Of a stretch of 64,000 nucleotides of DNA, positions 23,954-33,726 are shown in pieces. The stretch is from Streptomyces bathyalis (lineage in GTDB: Bacteria; Actinomycetota; Actinomycetes; Streptomycetales; Streptomycetaceae). A model generated the notes under the pieces. It did no database searches and had not been told where the DNA came from. It worked only from the letters and a program-made list of their open reading frames with translations. Each line of letters begins with the position of its first letter. Within the stretch, counting starts at the first letter, position 1. Made by a program: the position numbers and the translations under genes. The stretch is taken from the NCBI RefSeq assembly GCF_015910445.1, contig NZ_CP048882.1, forward strand, positions 434,001 through 498,000, written 5' to 3'.

Positions 23954-26161
23954 TCAGTGCTTGCGGTTGCGGTCCTGCGATACGGGCGCGGCCAGTTCGA
24001 TGCGTACCGCGCAGGTCTTGAATTCCGGCATCCGTGACGTCGGGTCGAGCGCGGGGTTGGTGAGCGTGTTCGCGCGGCCCTCGCCGTACCAGTGGAACGG
24101 CATGAAGACGGTGTCCGGACGGATGCCTCGCGTGACGCGCGCCGGCGCCACCGCACGTCCCCGCCGCGAGACGATCGCGAGCCTGTCGCCGCTTTCGGCG
24201 CCCAGCTGCAGGGCCAGGCGGGGGTGCAGCTCGACGAAGGGGCCAGGGGCGGCCTTGTTGAGGGCGTCGACGCGGCGTGTCTGTGCGCCCGACTGGTACT
24301 GGGCCTGCACACGACCGGTCGTCAGCCGCAACGGGTAATCGGCATCCGGCTCCTCGGCAGTGGGGCGGTGCATCACCGCGACGAAACGCGCGCGACCGTC
24401 TGGTGTGGCGAAGCGGTCGAGGAAGAGCCGGGGAGTTCCGGCTGTGCACGCCCCGGCCTCGGCACCAGCCGCCGTGCCCGTCTCCGCCGGCTCCGCGCCC
24501 CCTTCCGGGCAGGGCCAGAACACGCCGTCTTCCGCGGCGATGCGAGCGTAGGTGATGCCCGAGTAGTCGGCGGGGCCGCCCGCCGAGGCGCGGCCCAGCT
24601 CGCTGAAGACCTCTTCCGCGTCGGTGGGGAAACTCTGCTCCCAGCCCAGCCGTGCCGCGAGCCCGTTGAGCACGTCGAGGTCCGTACGTACGCCTGCCGG
24701 CGGATCGGCCGCCTTGCGGCGCAGCAGCACACGGCCCTCCAGATTGGTCGTCGTGCCGGTCTCCTCGGCCCACTGCGCGACGGGGAGCACCACGTCCGCA
24801 TGCTGCGCCGATTCGGAGAGAACCACGTCACACACAGCAAGGAAGTCGAGTGCGCGCAGCCGCTGTTCGACGTGGGCCGCGCTCGGGCCGGAGACGACTG
24901 GGTTCGAGCCCATCAGCAGCAAAGTGCGGATGTCGCCGCCGAGTGCGTCCAGTAGTTCGTACGCGCTGCGCCCTGGGCCCGGCAGAGTCTCCGCGTCCAC
25001 GCCCCACACCCGTGCCACGTGAGCACGGGCAAGGGGATCGTCCAGTTTTCGGTATCCGGGCAACTGGTCTGCCTTCTGGCCATGTTCACGTCCGCCCTGT
25101 CCGTTGCCCTGGCCGGTCAGGCAGCCGTAGCCGGACAGCGGCCGTCCGGCACGCCCCGTCGCCAGGCACAGGTTGATCCAGGCGCTGACCGCGTCGGTGC
25201 CGTTCGACTGCTGCTCCGGACCGCGTGCCGTGAGCACCATGGCGTGCTCCGGGTCGCAGAAGAGCCGTACGGCCTGGCGCAGTTCGCGCTCGGACACTCC
25301 GGTGATGTGTTCCACCAAGTCCGGTCGGTACGCCATGGCGGCGCTGTGCGCCTCCGTCCAGCCAGTGGTCCGCGAGTCGATGAAGTCCTGGTCCAGCCTG
25401 CCCTCGGCGACGACGAGGTGGAGTAGCCCCAGCGCCAGCGCCAGATCGGTGCCGGGTCGCGGGGCGAGGTGGAGGGTGGCCTGCTTCGCGGTTCGAGTGC
25501 GCCGTGGATCGACGACGATCAGGGTGCCTCCGCCATCGCGCAGCTCCTTCAGATACCGCATCGCGGGTGGCATTGTCTCCGCCGGGTTGGAGCCGACGAG
25601 AATGAGACAGCCCGTACGTGCCACGTCCGACAGCGGGAACGGCAGGCCCCTGTCGACGCCGAAGGCCCTTGTCCCGGCTGCGGCGGCCGAGGACATGCAG
25701 AAGCGGCCGTTGTAGTCGATCTGGGAGGTGCCGAGGGCCAGCCGCGCGAACTTTCCTAAAGCGTAGGCCTTTTCGTTCGTCAGCCCGCCCCCGCCGAAGA
25801 CACCCACAGCATCTGGACCGTGCGTGATACGTGTCTGGTCGAGGGCCGTTGCGACCAGGTCGAGCGCCTCCTCCCACGTGGCGGGCTCCAACTCGTCGGA
25901 GGAGCGGCGGCGCACGAGCGGCTGGGTGAGGCGCGCCTGCCGGGCGAGAACCGCAGGAGCTGTACGGCCCTTTCCGCACAGCGCGCCCCGGTTCACAGGG
26001 AACGAGGGGCGCTCCGCGACCTCCACGCCGGCACGCGTCGCAGCGTGGGTCTCGTTGCTGTCTGGCAAGGGTATTAATGTCATGCCGCATTGCAGGGCGC
26101 AGTACGGGCAGTGCGTGTCCGTTCCTGATGCAGCAGAACTGGCCGTGGAATTTGCACACAT
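23954..26161 (-). CDS. Molybdopterin oxidoreductase, assimilatory nitrate reductase catalytic type
   Basis: A 735-residue bis-MGD enzyme. The N-terminal 4Fe-4S site is HCPYCALQCGM with the fourth Cys in GALCGKG. The molybdenum-ligand Cys is in NGRFCMSSAA. A C-terminal MoCo-binding domain begins near LRLTTGRVQAQYQSG and ends with KTCAVRIELAAP. This arrangement fits NasC/NarB assimilatory nitrate reductases; a formate dehydrogenase-like enzyme is the alternative, but no selenocysteine or partner subunits are seen. The ATG at 26161 has a weak ribosome site. It is probably housekeeping and marks the cluster edge. Confidence 0.85.
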   Translation of the reverse strand: MCANSTASSAASGTDTHCPYCALQCGMTLIPLPDSNETHAATRAGVEVAERPSFPVNRGALCGKGRTAPAVLARQARLTQPLVRRRSSDELEPATWEEALDLVATALDQTRITHGPDAVGVFGGGGLTNEKAYALGKFARLALGTSQIDYNGRFCMSSAAAAGTRAFGVDRGLPFPLSDVARTGCLILVGSNPAETMPPAMRYLKELRDGGGTLIVVDPRRTRTAKQATLHLAPRPGTDLALALGLLHLVVAEGRLDQDFIDSRTTGWTEAHSAAMAYRPDLVEHITGVSERELRQAVRLFCDPEHAMVLTARGPEQQSNGTDAVSAWINLCLATGRAGRPLSGYGCLTGQGNGQGGREHGQKADQLPGYRKLDDPLARAHVARVWGVDAETLPGPGRSAYELLDALGGDIRTLLLMGSNPVVSGPSAAHVEQRLRALDFLAVCDVVLSESAQHADVVLPVAQWAEETGTTTNLEGRVLLRRKAADPPAGVRTDLDVLNGLAARLGWEQSFPTDAEEVFSELGRASAGGPADYSGITYARIAAEDGVFWPCPEGGAEPAETGTAAGAEAGACTAGTPRLFLDRFATPDGRARFVAVMHRPTAEEPDADYPLRLTTGRVQAQYQSGAQTRRVDALNKAAPGPFVELHPRLALQLGAESGDRLAIVSRRGRAVAPARVTRGIRPDTVFMPFHWYGEGRANTLTNPALDPTSRMPEFKTCAVRIELAAPVSQDRNRKH

Positions 26162-26215
26162 GGCGCCACGGTACGCGGCTGGGTCCACCCCCCGACAACA
26201 CCGCAAAGCCCGCTG

Positions 26216-26473
26216 ATGGAGAGAAGATCTCCAGGTCAGCGGGCATTCGTCCTTTCTGGTGGACTGCCTGGCGCGCCTCCGTTCGAGACGCTGCACCGCA
26301 AAGCCGTTCTCGCCCGATGCCGCACGGTCGGCGTCCCCGCCCTCTACTTGGCCGACCACCCGGACTCCTCCCCCACCGAGGTCGGCGACGCTCTCGTGGC
26401 CGACGCCAGCAGCAAGAAGGTCCAGGACCCGATGGCCGGTTCCCCGAACAAGCTGCTCGACAGCTTGTTCTGA
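26216..26473 (+). CDS. Possible small hypothetical protein
   Basis: An 85-codon frame ending ...VADASSKKVQDPMAGSPNK-LLDSLF. The second half has normal Streptomyces codon bias and no low-complexity character. A strong stem-loop begins 32 bases after its stop, as expected for a real gene end. It faces away from the molybdoenzyme gene. The first half is less convincing, and it could be the tail of a truncated gene. I recognise no family. Confidence 0.35.
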   Translation: MERRSPGQRAFVLSGGLPGAPPFETLHRKAVLARCRTVGVPALYLADHPDSSPTEVGDALVADASSKKVQDPMAGSPNKLLDSLF

Positions 26474-26504
26474 GTCAGGATCTACGCACGACATGTATCG
26501 CCGA

Positions 26505-26539
26505 CCCGAAGCGCGCGGACGCCATCCGCGCGCTTCGGG
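26505..26539 (+). terminator. 15-bp perfect stem-loop before the carboxypeptidase gene
   Basis: CCCGAAGCGCGCGGA (26505-26519) and TCCGCGCGCTTCGGG (26525-26539) with a five-base loop. It lies 31 bases upstream of the M14 gene start, so it either ends the small upstream frame or lies in the leader of the carboxypeptidase message. Confidence 0.65.
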
Positions 26540-26569
26540 GCACCCCCCACTCCCGATACAGGAGTTGCA

Positions 26570-27913
26570 ATGCGACTTCGCATATTCCGAAAACCGACCA
26601 GAGCCCTCATCGCCCTGCTGGCAGTGGTTCTCACGGGGGCGCTCATAGCCACCGCGAACGCCACCGCCTCTCCCCCGGACCGGCCGTCCAACACGGCCGC
26701 GGACGAGGACATCAGGCAGTACGAGATCCATGGGCCCTCCAGCGTCGCCGACCGAACGGAACTCGCCGCCACCGGTGTCTCGCTGGACGAAGTCCACGAT
26801 CACTCCGTGGTCGTCAGCGCCGACTCGGCCCAGGCAGGCAAGCTGCGCAAGCTCGGGCACAAGCTGAAGAAGCTGAGCGGGCCCCCTGCCCGTACAGGCG
26901 GACAGGCCCGCAAGCCCGGCGACTTCCCGCCCGACGACTCCGGCTATCACAACTACGCCGAAGCGATGAAGGCGATCGACAAGCGCATCGATCAGAACCC
27001 CAAGATCATGAGCAAGAAGGTCATCGGCAAGTCCCACGAGGACCGGGACATCATCGCCGTCAAGATCAGTGACAACGTCAAGAAGGACGAGGACGAGCCC
27101 GAAGTCCTCTTCACCCACCACCAGCACGCCCGCGAGCACCTCACCGTCGAGATGGCGCTCTACCTGATGGGTGAGTTCGGCGAGGACTACGACTCGGACG
27201 ACCGGATAAAGAAGGCCGTGGACGGCCGCGAGATCTGGATCGTCCCCGACCTCAATCCGGACGGCGGCGAGTACGACATCAAGTCCGGTTCCTATGAGAG
27301 CTGGCGCAAGAACCGGCAGCCCAACTCCGGCTCCGATCAAGTGGGCACAGACCTGAATCGCAACTGGGACTTCAAGTTCGGCTGCTGCGGCGGCTCTTCA
27401 GACGATCCCGGCGATGAGACCTATCGAGGCAAGTCCGGCGAGTCCGCACCGGAGGTGAAGGTCGTCGCCGACTTCGCACGCTCCCGGGTGGTCGGAGGCA
27501 AGCAGCAGCTCAAGGCGGCCATCGACTTCCACACCTACAGCGAACTGGTGCTCTGGCCGTACGGATACACCACCGACGACACCGCCGAGGGGCTCACCCA
27601 GGACGACCACGACGCGTTCGAGGCCGTTGGCAAGAAGATGGGCAAGAGCAACAAGTACACCGCCGAGCAGTCCAGCGACCTCTACGTCACGGACGGATCG
27701 ATCGACGACTGGCTGTGGGGTGACCAGAAGGTCTTCGCCTACACCTTCGAGATGTATCCGACGGACGTCGGCGGCGGCGGCTTCTACCCGCCCGACGAGG
27801 TCATCGAGCGCGAGACGAGCCGCAACCGGGACGCGGTGCTGCAGTTGATCGAGAACGCCGACTGCATGTACCGGTCCATCGGCAAGGAAGACAAGTACTG
27901 CAAGGACAAGTGA
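26570..27913 (+). CDS. Secreted zinc carboxypeptidase, peptidase family M14
   Basis: A 447-residue secreted metallopeptidase. The N-terminus has basic residues, then the hydrophobic helix [20 protein letters not shown] and a signal-peptidase site. The zinc ligands are in [14 protein letters not shown] (HxxE) and [14 protein letters not shown]. The catalytic Glu is in YTFEMYP near the end. An approximately 100-residue propeptide precedes the catalytic domain. It removes C-terminal residues from peptides outside the cell for nutrition. AGGAG lies before the ATG, and a hairpin follows the stop. Confidence 0.93.
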   Translation: MRLRIFRKPTRALIALLAVVLTGALIATANATASPPDRPSNTAADEDIRQYEIHGPSSVADRTELAATGVSLDEVHDHSVVVSADSAQAGKLRKLGHKLKKLSGPPARTGGQARKPGDFPPDDSGYHNYAEAMKAIDKRIDQNPKIMSKKVIGKSHEDRDIIAVKISDNVKKDEDEPEVLFTHHQHAREHLTVEMALYLMGEFGEDYDSDDRIKKAVDGREIWIVPDLNPDGGEYDIKSGSYESWRKNRQPNSGSDQVGTDLNRNWDFKFGCCGGSSDDPGDETYRGKSGESAPEVKVVADFARSRVVGGKQQLKAAIDFHTYSELVLWPYGYTTDDTAEGLTQDDHDAFEAVGKKMGKSNKYTAEQSSDLYVTDGSIDDWLWGDQKVFAYTFEMYPTDVGGGGFYPPDEVIERETSRNRDAVLQLIENADCMYRSIGKEDKYCKDK

Positions 27914-27927
27914 GCCGCTAGAGGCGC

Positions 27928-27973
27928 GGACGAGGGGTCGGACAGGTGCTTCACGTGCCCGAACCCCTCGTCC
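27928..27973 (+). terminator. Terminator after the M14 gene
   Basis: GGACGAGGGGT (27928-27938) and ACCCCTCGTCC (27963-27973) form an 11-bp perfect stem; the 24-base loop can pair partly with itself. It begins 15 bases after the stop. Confidence 0.65.
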
Positions 27974-28060
27974 GTTCACCGGGTTGATCACTGAGCCTCG
28001 AAACTGCTGATCACCGGGGCCCCGGGCCCACTTCCCACCAGGAAGAGCCCACAACCAGCC

Positions 28061-29056
28061 CTATCCGTGCGGTCTCTGAGCGTCAGCGGTGCCGGCGTCC
28101 CCCTCATGCCGCATTTCGCGTGGGCTTATACCGAAGCGCTTCCGGAACGCGGTGCTGAGCGCGCTCGGGGAGGAGAAGCCCGACGCGTACGCCAGGTCCG
28201 TGATGGTCACGTGCTGATAGGCGGGGTTCTGCAGACGTTCCCGTATCAGCCTCAGGCGCTCCTCGCGGATCAGTTCGCGGGGTGTCGTCCCGGCACACTG
28301 CAGTGCCAGCTGGATCTGCCGCAGCGACCACCCCAACGCGCGTGCCATCGCCTCGCCGTTCAGCCCCGGGTCGCCCGCGTGCTCGCGCACATGGCGGCGC
28401 ACCACCGCCTCCACCTCGGCCAGGTGTTCCGGCGCATCCGGGCGGTCATCGCCCGCGACGAGCATGCACAACAGCTCGACGATCCGGTCGGACACCGCAT
28501 CGAACTGGCTGGTGGTGAGAGTGTCCCGTGCCTCGTGCAGGCTGGTCACCATGTCCCCCACCACGCGGCCCAGGCCTGAACCCAGGTCCAGCCCCGCGGT
28601 CACCGGGGATTTCCGGTTCAGCCGGCTGTCCACCTCGTGCGCAGGGATGGTCATGCTGAGTCCCTCGTAACGATCGTAGAGAGTCTGGTACGACCCGTTG
28701 ACCGGGATCAGGCCCGCGGTCCCGGGCACCATCTCTGCTTCCTCGCCGTCCTGACGGTGCACGGCCCTTCCGGAGAGCATGATCACGAACCGGTAGTCCT
28801 CATCCGGGTGTTGACGCACTTGCTGCGGGGTCCGGAGGTATCCGAGCTTGTCCGACCAGCACTTCGCGAGCTGATAGGTGTCGGTCTGCTGGCGGATCGT
28901 CCCGGCACGGAAGGAGTCGCCGTGCGGGAATCTCAGATCCATCCGACAGTGAACGGACGAGACGTGGTCGGTCCAGAAGTCGGCGCGCTCACGCGGGCCC
29001 ACGTCCCTGATCGACGACGAGTTGACCACATAGGTCCCTCTGGTCCTCTCAAACAC
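28061..29056 (-). CDS. AraC-family transcriptional regulator
   Basis: A 331-residue regulator. The N-terminal half is an AraC-binding-like domain (sensor, ligand unknown) and the C-terminal about 100 residues hold two helix-turn-helix motifs, with the family signature ITDLAYASGFSSPSALSTAF and RKRFGISPREMR. GTG at 29056 is taken as start, with GAGGGA upstream; a second GTG ten codons on is possible. No target is evident: neighbours are a carboxypeptidase and an anti-sigma-like ATPase. It is probably a global or local activator with its own promoter. Confidence 0.88.
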   Translation of the reverse strand: MFERTRGTYVVNSSSIRDVGPRERADFWTDHVSSVHCRMDLRFPHGDSFRAGTIRQQTDTYQLAKCWSDKLGYLRTPQQVRQHPDEDYRFVIMLSGRAVHRQDGEEAEMVPGTAGLIPVNGSYQTLYDRYEGLSMTIPAHEVDSRLNRKSPVTAGLDLGSGLGRVVGDMVTSLHEARDTLTTSQFDAVSDRIVELLCMLVAGDDRPDAPEHLAEVEAVVRRHVREHAGDPGLNGEAMARALGWSLRQIQLALQCAGTTPRELIREERLRLIRERLQNPAYQHVTITDLAYASGFSSPSALSTAFRKRFGISPREMRHEGDAGTADAQRPHG

Positions 29057-29494
29057 CCTTTATCGCTCCCTCACTGACGCTGACCTGGCGATGGAAGGGG
29101 TGTTTGCCACAGCGCCCGGCTGGCAGGGCCGTGGCAAAAATCACAGCCCGCAGCGTAGTGCTGCGTTTTCGTCGTGTCCGCCGAATCGCACCGGAAGTTG
29201 CGCTCCGTAAGGAGCCGTTCGGTGCGCTCGGGCAACGAACCACGTACTGACCGGCTCTCTCCTCAGGGAAACCCGCGGCGCCGGGCCCAGGCAAGGACGC
29301 GGCCTGGCGGGGACGCTGCGCACGGGGCAACTCTCTTATGAGCAACCGGGCGGCTGCTGAGGATCCCTGTGCGGTGTCGTCGTACCGCAGCCAACGATCG
29401 CCGCAGCCCGAAGCAGGCTTCATCGTTGTCGGCACATCACGCGGTGACGCTCAGCTGCCCGAACGTGGCCCCTCCGCCAGGGAGACCGGCTTCC
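29057..29494. other. Gap upstream of the AraC gene, no gene seen
   Basis: About 440 bases. It contains a small inverted repeat, CGCAGCGTAGTGCTGCG near 29150, and presumably the promoter of the AraC-type gene. Frames on both strands are unconvincing. Confidence 0.4.
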
Positions 29495-30019
29495 TCATCC
29501 GGTGTGACGGTCCGGCTGAGGCTGTGGGATCCCTCCGGGCGCAGGCCGGTACGGCAGGTCTGCCCAGGTCACGCTACCTTGGCCATTCTCACAGGCCCGG
29601 ACTCCCCACGATTCCGAGAAGGCCTTGACCAGCAGCAGACCGCGCCCGTTCTCCTCCACGGACTCGGCAGACCGCAGACGCTGTTCCTTCGACCGGCAAC
29701 CTTCGTCGGCGACCTCGACACGCAGTCGCATCCCCGTCACGCGCAGCCCGTAGCCGATCTCCACGCTTTCGGTGTGGAGCACGGCATTGGTGAAGAGTTC
29801 GGAGATCACTAACTCCGCGTCCCCGCAGACGTCTTCATGAGCACCCCACTCGCGCAACTGCGCCACGACACACCGCCGTGCCTCGGAGACGAAAGCGTGG
29901 AGCGCCGGCAGCTGGAACGCCGCCTCAAAGGTCGCTGCGGCTGCCTCATGGCGCTGTGCCGATCGTGGGGCATCAGGGACAGAAGCCACGGCGTGAGTTC
30001 CAGGATCAACCATGCGCAT
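29495..30019 (-). CDS. ATP-binding protein, RsbW/SpoIIAB-type HATPase
   Basis: A 174-residue single-domain GHKL ATPase. The N-box reads ELFTNAVLHTESV and the G-box ENGRGLLLVKAFSE. Streptomyces carries dozens of such stand-alone anti-sigma or serine-kinase-like proteins, often regulating sigma factors or cell differentiation. No cognate anti-anti-sigma or sigma gene lies next to it. The ATG at 30019 has AGAGGA upstream; it overlaps the end of a small upstream frame. Confidence 0.85.
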   Translation of the reverse strand: MRMVDPGTHAVASVPDAPRSAQRHEAAAATFEAAFQLPALHAFVSEARRCVVAQLREWGAHEDVCGDAELVISELFTNAVLHTESVEIGYGLRVTGMRLRVEVADEGCRSKEQRLRSAESVEENGRGLLLVKAFSESWGVRACENGQGSVTWADLPYRPAPGGIPQPQPDRHTG

Positions 30020-30287
30020 CGTCGTCCTCTTGGATGCACCGCAGCACGGGAGTGAGCAGGACACCAGCGGACCGGGACAGACCAAACGGGTGGCGCGTTC
30101 CATCAGCCCCGAGTGCTGTCCCGGACCCGGAGGCGCAGATACCGGGACCCGTCTCATCGCGGGCGGGAGCGCCGGGGACGCGATCGTCCTTGCCGGACAG
30201 CGTCACAGCGTGGGCTCTGCCGGGCAGATGGATGCCGTGCTGGAGCGGGAACCGGTCGACTGCGCGTAGGTGAAGAGTGCCGGCCAT
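30006..30287 (-). CDS. Possible small hypothetical protein upstream of the ATPase
   Basis: A 93-codon frame beginning AGTLHLRAVDRFPLQHGI, with an AAGGA site at good distance before its ATG and third-position GC of about 70 percent by eye. Its stop lies 14 bases inside the ATPase gene, consistent with translational coupling. I recognise no family, and a chance frame is not excluded. Confidence 0.35.
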   Translation of the reverse strand: MAGTLHLRAVDRFPLQHGIHLPGRAHAVTLSGKDDRVPGAPARDETGPGICASGSGTALGADGTRHPFGLSRSAGVLLTPVLRCIQEDDDAHG

Positions 30288-30728
30288 GACGGTGTCCTTG
30301 AGGGTCGATGAGGAGCAACCACCCGGTGACACAAGGGCCTCGTGATGCGGAGGCCTGCCGTGTGGCCCTTGCTCCTCGGATGAGTCTGGTTCAGTTGCCC
30401 GCACTGCCGCCTGCAGCGCAGCAGATACCGGGAAGGTAAAGCGGAATCGGACACTCACACTTCCGCGTACACGCAGAGAAAGTTTCCCCAGTACGCAGGG
30501 ACCGCCGGACCGGTGCTCCCCCCGCCGTGCCTGTCGACTGCCGCATCCACGCGCCGCGTCGTAGCGATGCGTCCGCGCCGGGCCCACCTGCGCCTCGAGG
30601 CGTAGCGGGGGTCCACCTGCGGGTGCAGTTCATCGGTGAAGAGTCCAGCCCGTGGACTCACGCGCTCGTCGGGCTGCGAAATCTAGCTTGGGAGTCATCC
30701 AGCTCCCACCCTCGACGAGGACGTTTCG
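30288..30728. other. Gap between divergent genes, no gene seen
   Basis: About 440 bases between the ATPase group and the ABC exporter operon. Only promoter functions are expected. No repeat or reading frame stands out. Confidence 0.4.
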
Positions 30729-31685
30729 ATGATCGAAGCTCATGCGCTGACCAAGCGCTACGGAGACAAGACCGCCGTCGCTGATCTCAGCTTCACCGTA
30801 CGGCCCGGCGCCGTCACCGGCTTCCTCGGGCCGAACGGTGCCGGGAAGTCCACCACGATGCGGATGATCCTGGGCCTGGACGCCCCGACCGCAGGTCACG
30901 TCACCGTCAACGGAAAGCACTACGCCGCGCACCGCGCACCGCTGCACGAGGTCGGGGCGATGCTGGAGGCACGTTCGGTCCACACCGGCCGATCCGCGTT
31001 CCATCATCTGCTCTGCCTGGCGGCCACCACGGGCATACCCCGTAGCCGTGTGGAGGAAGTGATCGACATCGTCGGTCTGCGGGAGGTGGCCGGCAGACGG
31101 GCAGGCGGCTTCTCGCTGGGCATGGGCCAGCGCCTCGGCATCGCGAGCGCCCTGCTCGGCGATCCGGACACCCTGGTCCTGGACGAGCCGGTGAACGGCC
31201 TTGACCCCGAGGGAATCCTGTGGATCCGCAACCTCCTCAAGAGGCTGGCAGCGGAGGGCCGCACGGTGCTGGTCTCCTCGCATCTAATGAGTGAGATGGC
31301 GCTGACTGCCGAGCACCTCATCGTGGTGGGGAGGGGGCGGCTGATCGCGGACACCTCGGTCGAGGAGTTCACGCGGCAGGCGGCGCGCAATTCGGTGCAC
31401 GTGCGCACCGGGGAGGCGGATCGGCTGCGTACGTTGCTGGCAGGTCCCGAGGTGGTCGTCGCCTCGCACGAGCGCGGAGCGCTGGAGGTGACCGGCCTGA
31501 GTGGCGAGCGGATCGGCCGGATCGCCGCCGACAGCGGGATCGCGCTCGCCGAACTGACGCCACGGCAGGCGTCGTTGGAGGAGGCGTTCATGGAACTCAC
31601 CCGCGACGCCGTCGAGTACACGACTGCCCAGCCCCTTCCGGTCGGCGCGGCAAACCGGAACGGAACCGAAGGACGTGCGGCATGA
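30729..31685 (+). CDS. ABC exporter ATP-binding protein
   Basis: A 318-residue ATPase of the drug-export/CcmA type. Walker A is GPNGAGKST, the signature is FSLGMGQRL (a variant of LSGGQ), Walker B is LVLDEPVNGLDP and the switch His is in VSSHL. The C-terminal about 90 residues form the extension typical of two-component ABC-2 exporters. It overlaps the permease gene by ATGA. With the downstream kinase and regulator it forms a four-gene unit, a layout seen for antimicrobial-peptide or drug resistance modules. Confidence 0.92.
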   Translation: MIEAHALTKRYGDKTAVADLSFTVRPGAVTGFLGPNGAGKSTTMRMILGLDAPTAGHVTVNGKHYAAHRAPLHEVGAMLEARSVHTGRSAFHHLLCLAATTGIPRSRVEEVIDIVGLREVAGRRAGGFSLGMGQRLGIASALLGDPDTLVLDEPVNGLDPEGILWIRNLLKRLAAEGRTVLVSSHLMSEMALTAEHLIVVGRGRLIADTSVEEFTRQAARNSVHVRTGEADRLRTLLAGPEVVVASHERGALEVTGLSGERIGRIAADSGIALAELTPRQASLEEAFMELTRDAVEYTTAQPLPVGAANRNGTEGRAA

Positions 31686-32500
31686 GCACCGATGTCTTCC
31701 CCCGCCCCCGGGCCGCGCACGGCCACGTCACCCAGGCACGGGTTCTGATCTCGGAATGGGTCAAACTCCGCTCCGTGCGCTCGACGTTCTTCACACTGAT
31801 CGCCGCGACGATCGCGATGATCGGTCTGGGACCTCTCCTGGCGTCCGTCACCGCCGACCGCTGGCCGGACCTGAGCGCGGCCGAGCGGGCAGCGTACGAA
31901 CCGGCCGCACTGAGCATGGTCGGCTACTACCTGGCCCAACTCGCAGTCGGCGTACTGGGTGTTCTCGTGATCACGGGCGAGTACTCGACCGGCATGATCC
32001 GTGCGACGCTCTCCGCGGTGCCGCGCCGGCTTCCGGTCCTGTGGGCCAAGGCCGCCGTGTACGGAGCGGTGGTCTGGGCCCTGATGACCGCCGCGTCCCT
32101 GGTGGCCTTCCTGATCAGCCAGGACCTGCTGAAATCCACGGGCATCGGGGCCTCGCTGAGCGACCCGGGTGTCACCCGCGTCGTCCTCGGCAACGGTCTG
32201 TATCTGACTGTGCTGGGGCTGCTGGGCGTCGGCATCGGCGCGCTGATCCGCAATACGGCGGGCGGCACCACGACCGTCTTCGGGATGCTGCTGGTCGTGC
32301 CGGAACTCGTCAAGACTCTCCCGGGCTCGTGGGCCGAGACCATCGGAAGGTACCTGCCGAACAACGCCGGGCGCGCCGTCACAGTCGTTGATCCGGGGCC
32401 CGGTTCGCTGGCCCCGTGGACCGGCTTCGCGGTCCTGTGCCTGTACGCGGCCGTGGCCCTCGGCGCGTCCGCAGTGGCGCTGAAGCAGCGGGACGCGTGA
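31682..32500 (+). CDS. ABC-2 type permease
   Basis: A 272-residue membrane protein with about six hydrophobic segments and a cytoplasmic N-terminus (SEWVKLRSVRSTFFTLIAA, the usual ABC-2 entry helix). It forms the channel for the ATPase encoded just upstream, with which it shares an ATGA overlap. Its stop overlaps the kinase start as TGATG. The substrate is unknown. Confidence 0.9.
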   Translation: MSTDVFPRPRAAHGHVTQARVLISEWVKLRSVRSTFFTLIAATIAMIGLGPLLASVTADRWPDLSAAERAAYEPAALSMVGYYLAQLAVGVLGVLVITGEYSTGMIRATLSAVPRRLPVLWAKAAVYGAVVWALMTAASLVAFLISQDLLKSTGIGASLSDPGVTRVVLGNGLYLTVLGLLGVGIGALIRNTAGGTTTVFGMLLVVPELVKTLPGSWAETIGRYLPNNAGRAVTVVDPGPGSLAPWTGFAVLCLYAAVALGASAVALKQRDA

Positions 32501-33726
32501 TGACGGTCGCAGCACGGCCCGCGCGGTCGCCGGGCAGCCTGACCGGGCGTCTCCGGCTGCTGCGGGCGCGTGCCCGGCTGTCGCCGACGGCGGTGGACGC
32601 GCTGCTGGCTGCCGCGCTCCTCGTCCCATCCACCGTCGTCATCCGCGACGACCTCAGCGACCACCCGTGGTTCCTGGCCCTCCAGGCGGGGCTGCTGGTG
32701 CCCCTGGTGTGGCGGCGACGGGCGCCGCTGACCGTGTTCGGTGCGGTGGCCGCCACGGCGTTCGTCCAGTGGCTCGCCGACGTTCAACTCTCGGCCGATG
32801 TCGCGCTGTTGATCGCCCTCTACACGGTGGCCGCGTACGGCGACCGGGGCCGCACACTGCTGGCCGGTGCCGTTCTCGAAGTGGGCATCGTCCTGAACTC
32901 CCTGAGCTGGGCGCCCGAGGGCAGAGTCGTCGGCAGCATCATCAGCCTGACCGCCATGGCCGTCGCCGCCGCCGTCATCGGGACGAACGTGCGGACCAGG
33001 CGTGCCTACCTCGCGACCGTGGAGGACCGGGCGGTGCGTCTGGAGCGGGAACGCGACCAGCGGGCGCAACTCGCGGTCGCGGACGAACGGGCCCGTATCG
33101 CCCGCGAGATGCACGACATCGTCAGCCACAACCTGTCCGTGATGGTCGCACTCGCCGACGGCGCGGTCTTCGCCCAGTTCCGCTCCCCCGATACAACGAC
33201 CGCCGCCATGCGGCAGATCTCCGGAACGGGACGGCAAGCCCTCACCGATATGCGGCGGTCCCTCGGAGTACTGCGGGCGGACGAACCGGACGCCCTGCGC
33301 CATCCGATGCCCGGGATCGCGCAGTTGGAGTCTCTCGCCGATCAGGTGCGGGCCGCCGGGCTGCCGACCCGTCTCGCTCTGTACGGTGATCCCTCGCCCG
33401 TACCCGCAGCCGCGCAACTGACCGTCTACCGCCTGGTGCAGGAGGCGTTGACCAACACCCTCAAGCACGCCCCCGCAGGCACTCGCGCCGAAGTCCGGGT
33501 TCGGTGCTCCGCCGAGGCAGTCGCCGTCGAGGTCACCGACGACGGCGCGGGCACCGACCGCACCGCACGGGCCGGCGGCTCACCGTCCGGGCACGGGATC
33601 CCGGGCATGCGGGAGCGCGCGGCCGCGTACGGGGCGACGTTGGAGGCGGGCCCTGTGCCGCATGGCGGTGGCTGGCGGGTCTCGGCCAGCCTCGGCCTCG
33701 GCACGGCGGGAGAGGGTGCCGCGTGA
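32500..33726 (+). CDS. Two-component sensor histidine kinase (NarL-partner type)
   Basis: A 408-residue HisKA_3 kinase. Four to five hydrophobic segments cover about residues 30-170 with almost no extracellular loop, suggesting intramembrane sensing. The H-box is ARIAREMHDIVSHNLSVM, and the ATPase domain shows QEALTNTLKHAP and GHGIPGMRERAAAYGA. Kinases of this type next to ABC-2 exporters sense cell-envelope stress or the transported compound. It is coupled on both sides (TGATG and GTGA). Confidence 0.92.
   Translation: MTVAARPARSPGSLTGRLRLLRARARLSPTAVDALLAAALLVPSTVVIRDDLSDHPWFLALQAGLLVPLVWRRRAPLTVFGAVAATAFVQWLADVQLSADVALLIALYTVAAYGDRGRTLLAGAVLEVGIVLNSLSWAPEGRVVGSIISLTAMAVAAAVIGTNVRTRRAYLATVEDRAVRLERERDQRAQLAVADERARIAREMHDIVSHNLSVMVALADGAVFAQFRSPDTTTAAMRQISGTGRQALTDMRRSLGVLRADEPDALRHPMPGIAQLESLADQVRAAGLPTRLALYGDPSPVPAAAQLTVYRLVQEALTNTLKHAPAGTRAEVRVRCSAEAVAVEVTDDGAGTDRTARAGGSPSGHGIPGMRERAAAYGATLEAGPVPHGGGWRVSASLGLGTAGEGAA

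Noticed and set aside
26077..27072. Plus-strand frame covering the start of the carboxypeptidase
   Set aside because: Arg/Pro-rich shadow of the M14 gene, whose catalytic motifs and signal peptide are in another frame.
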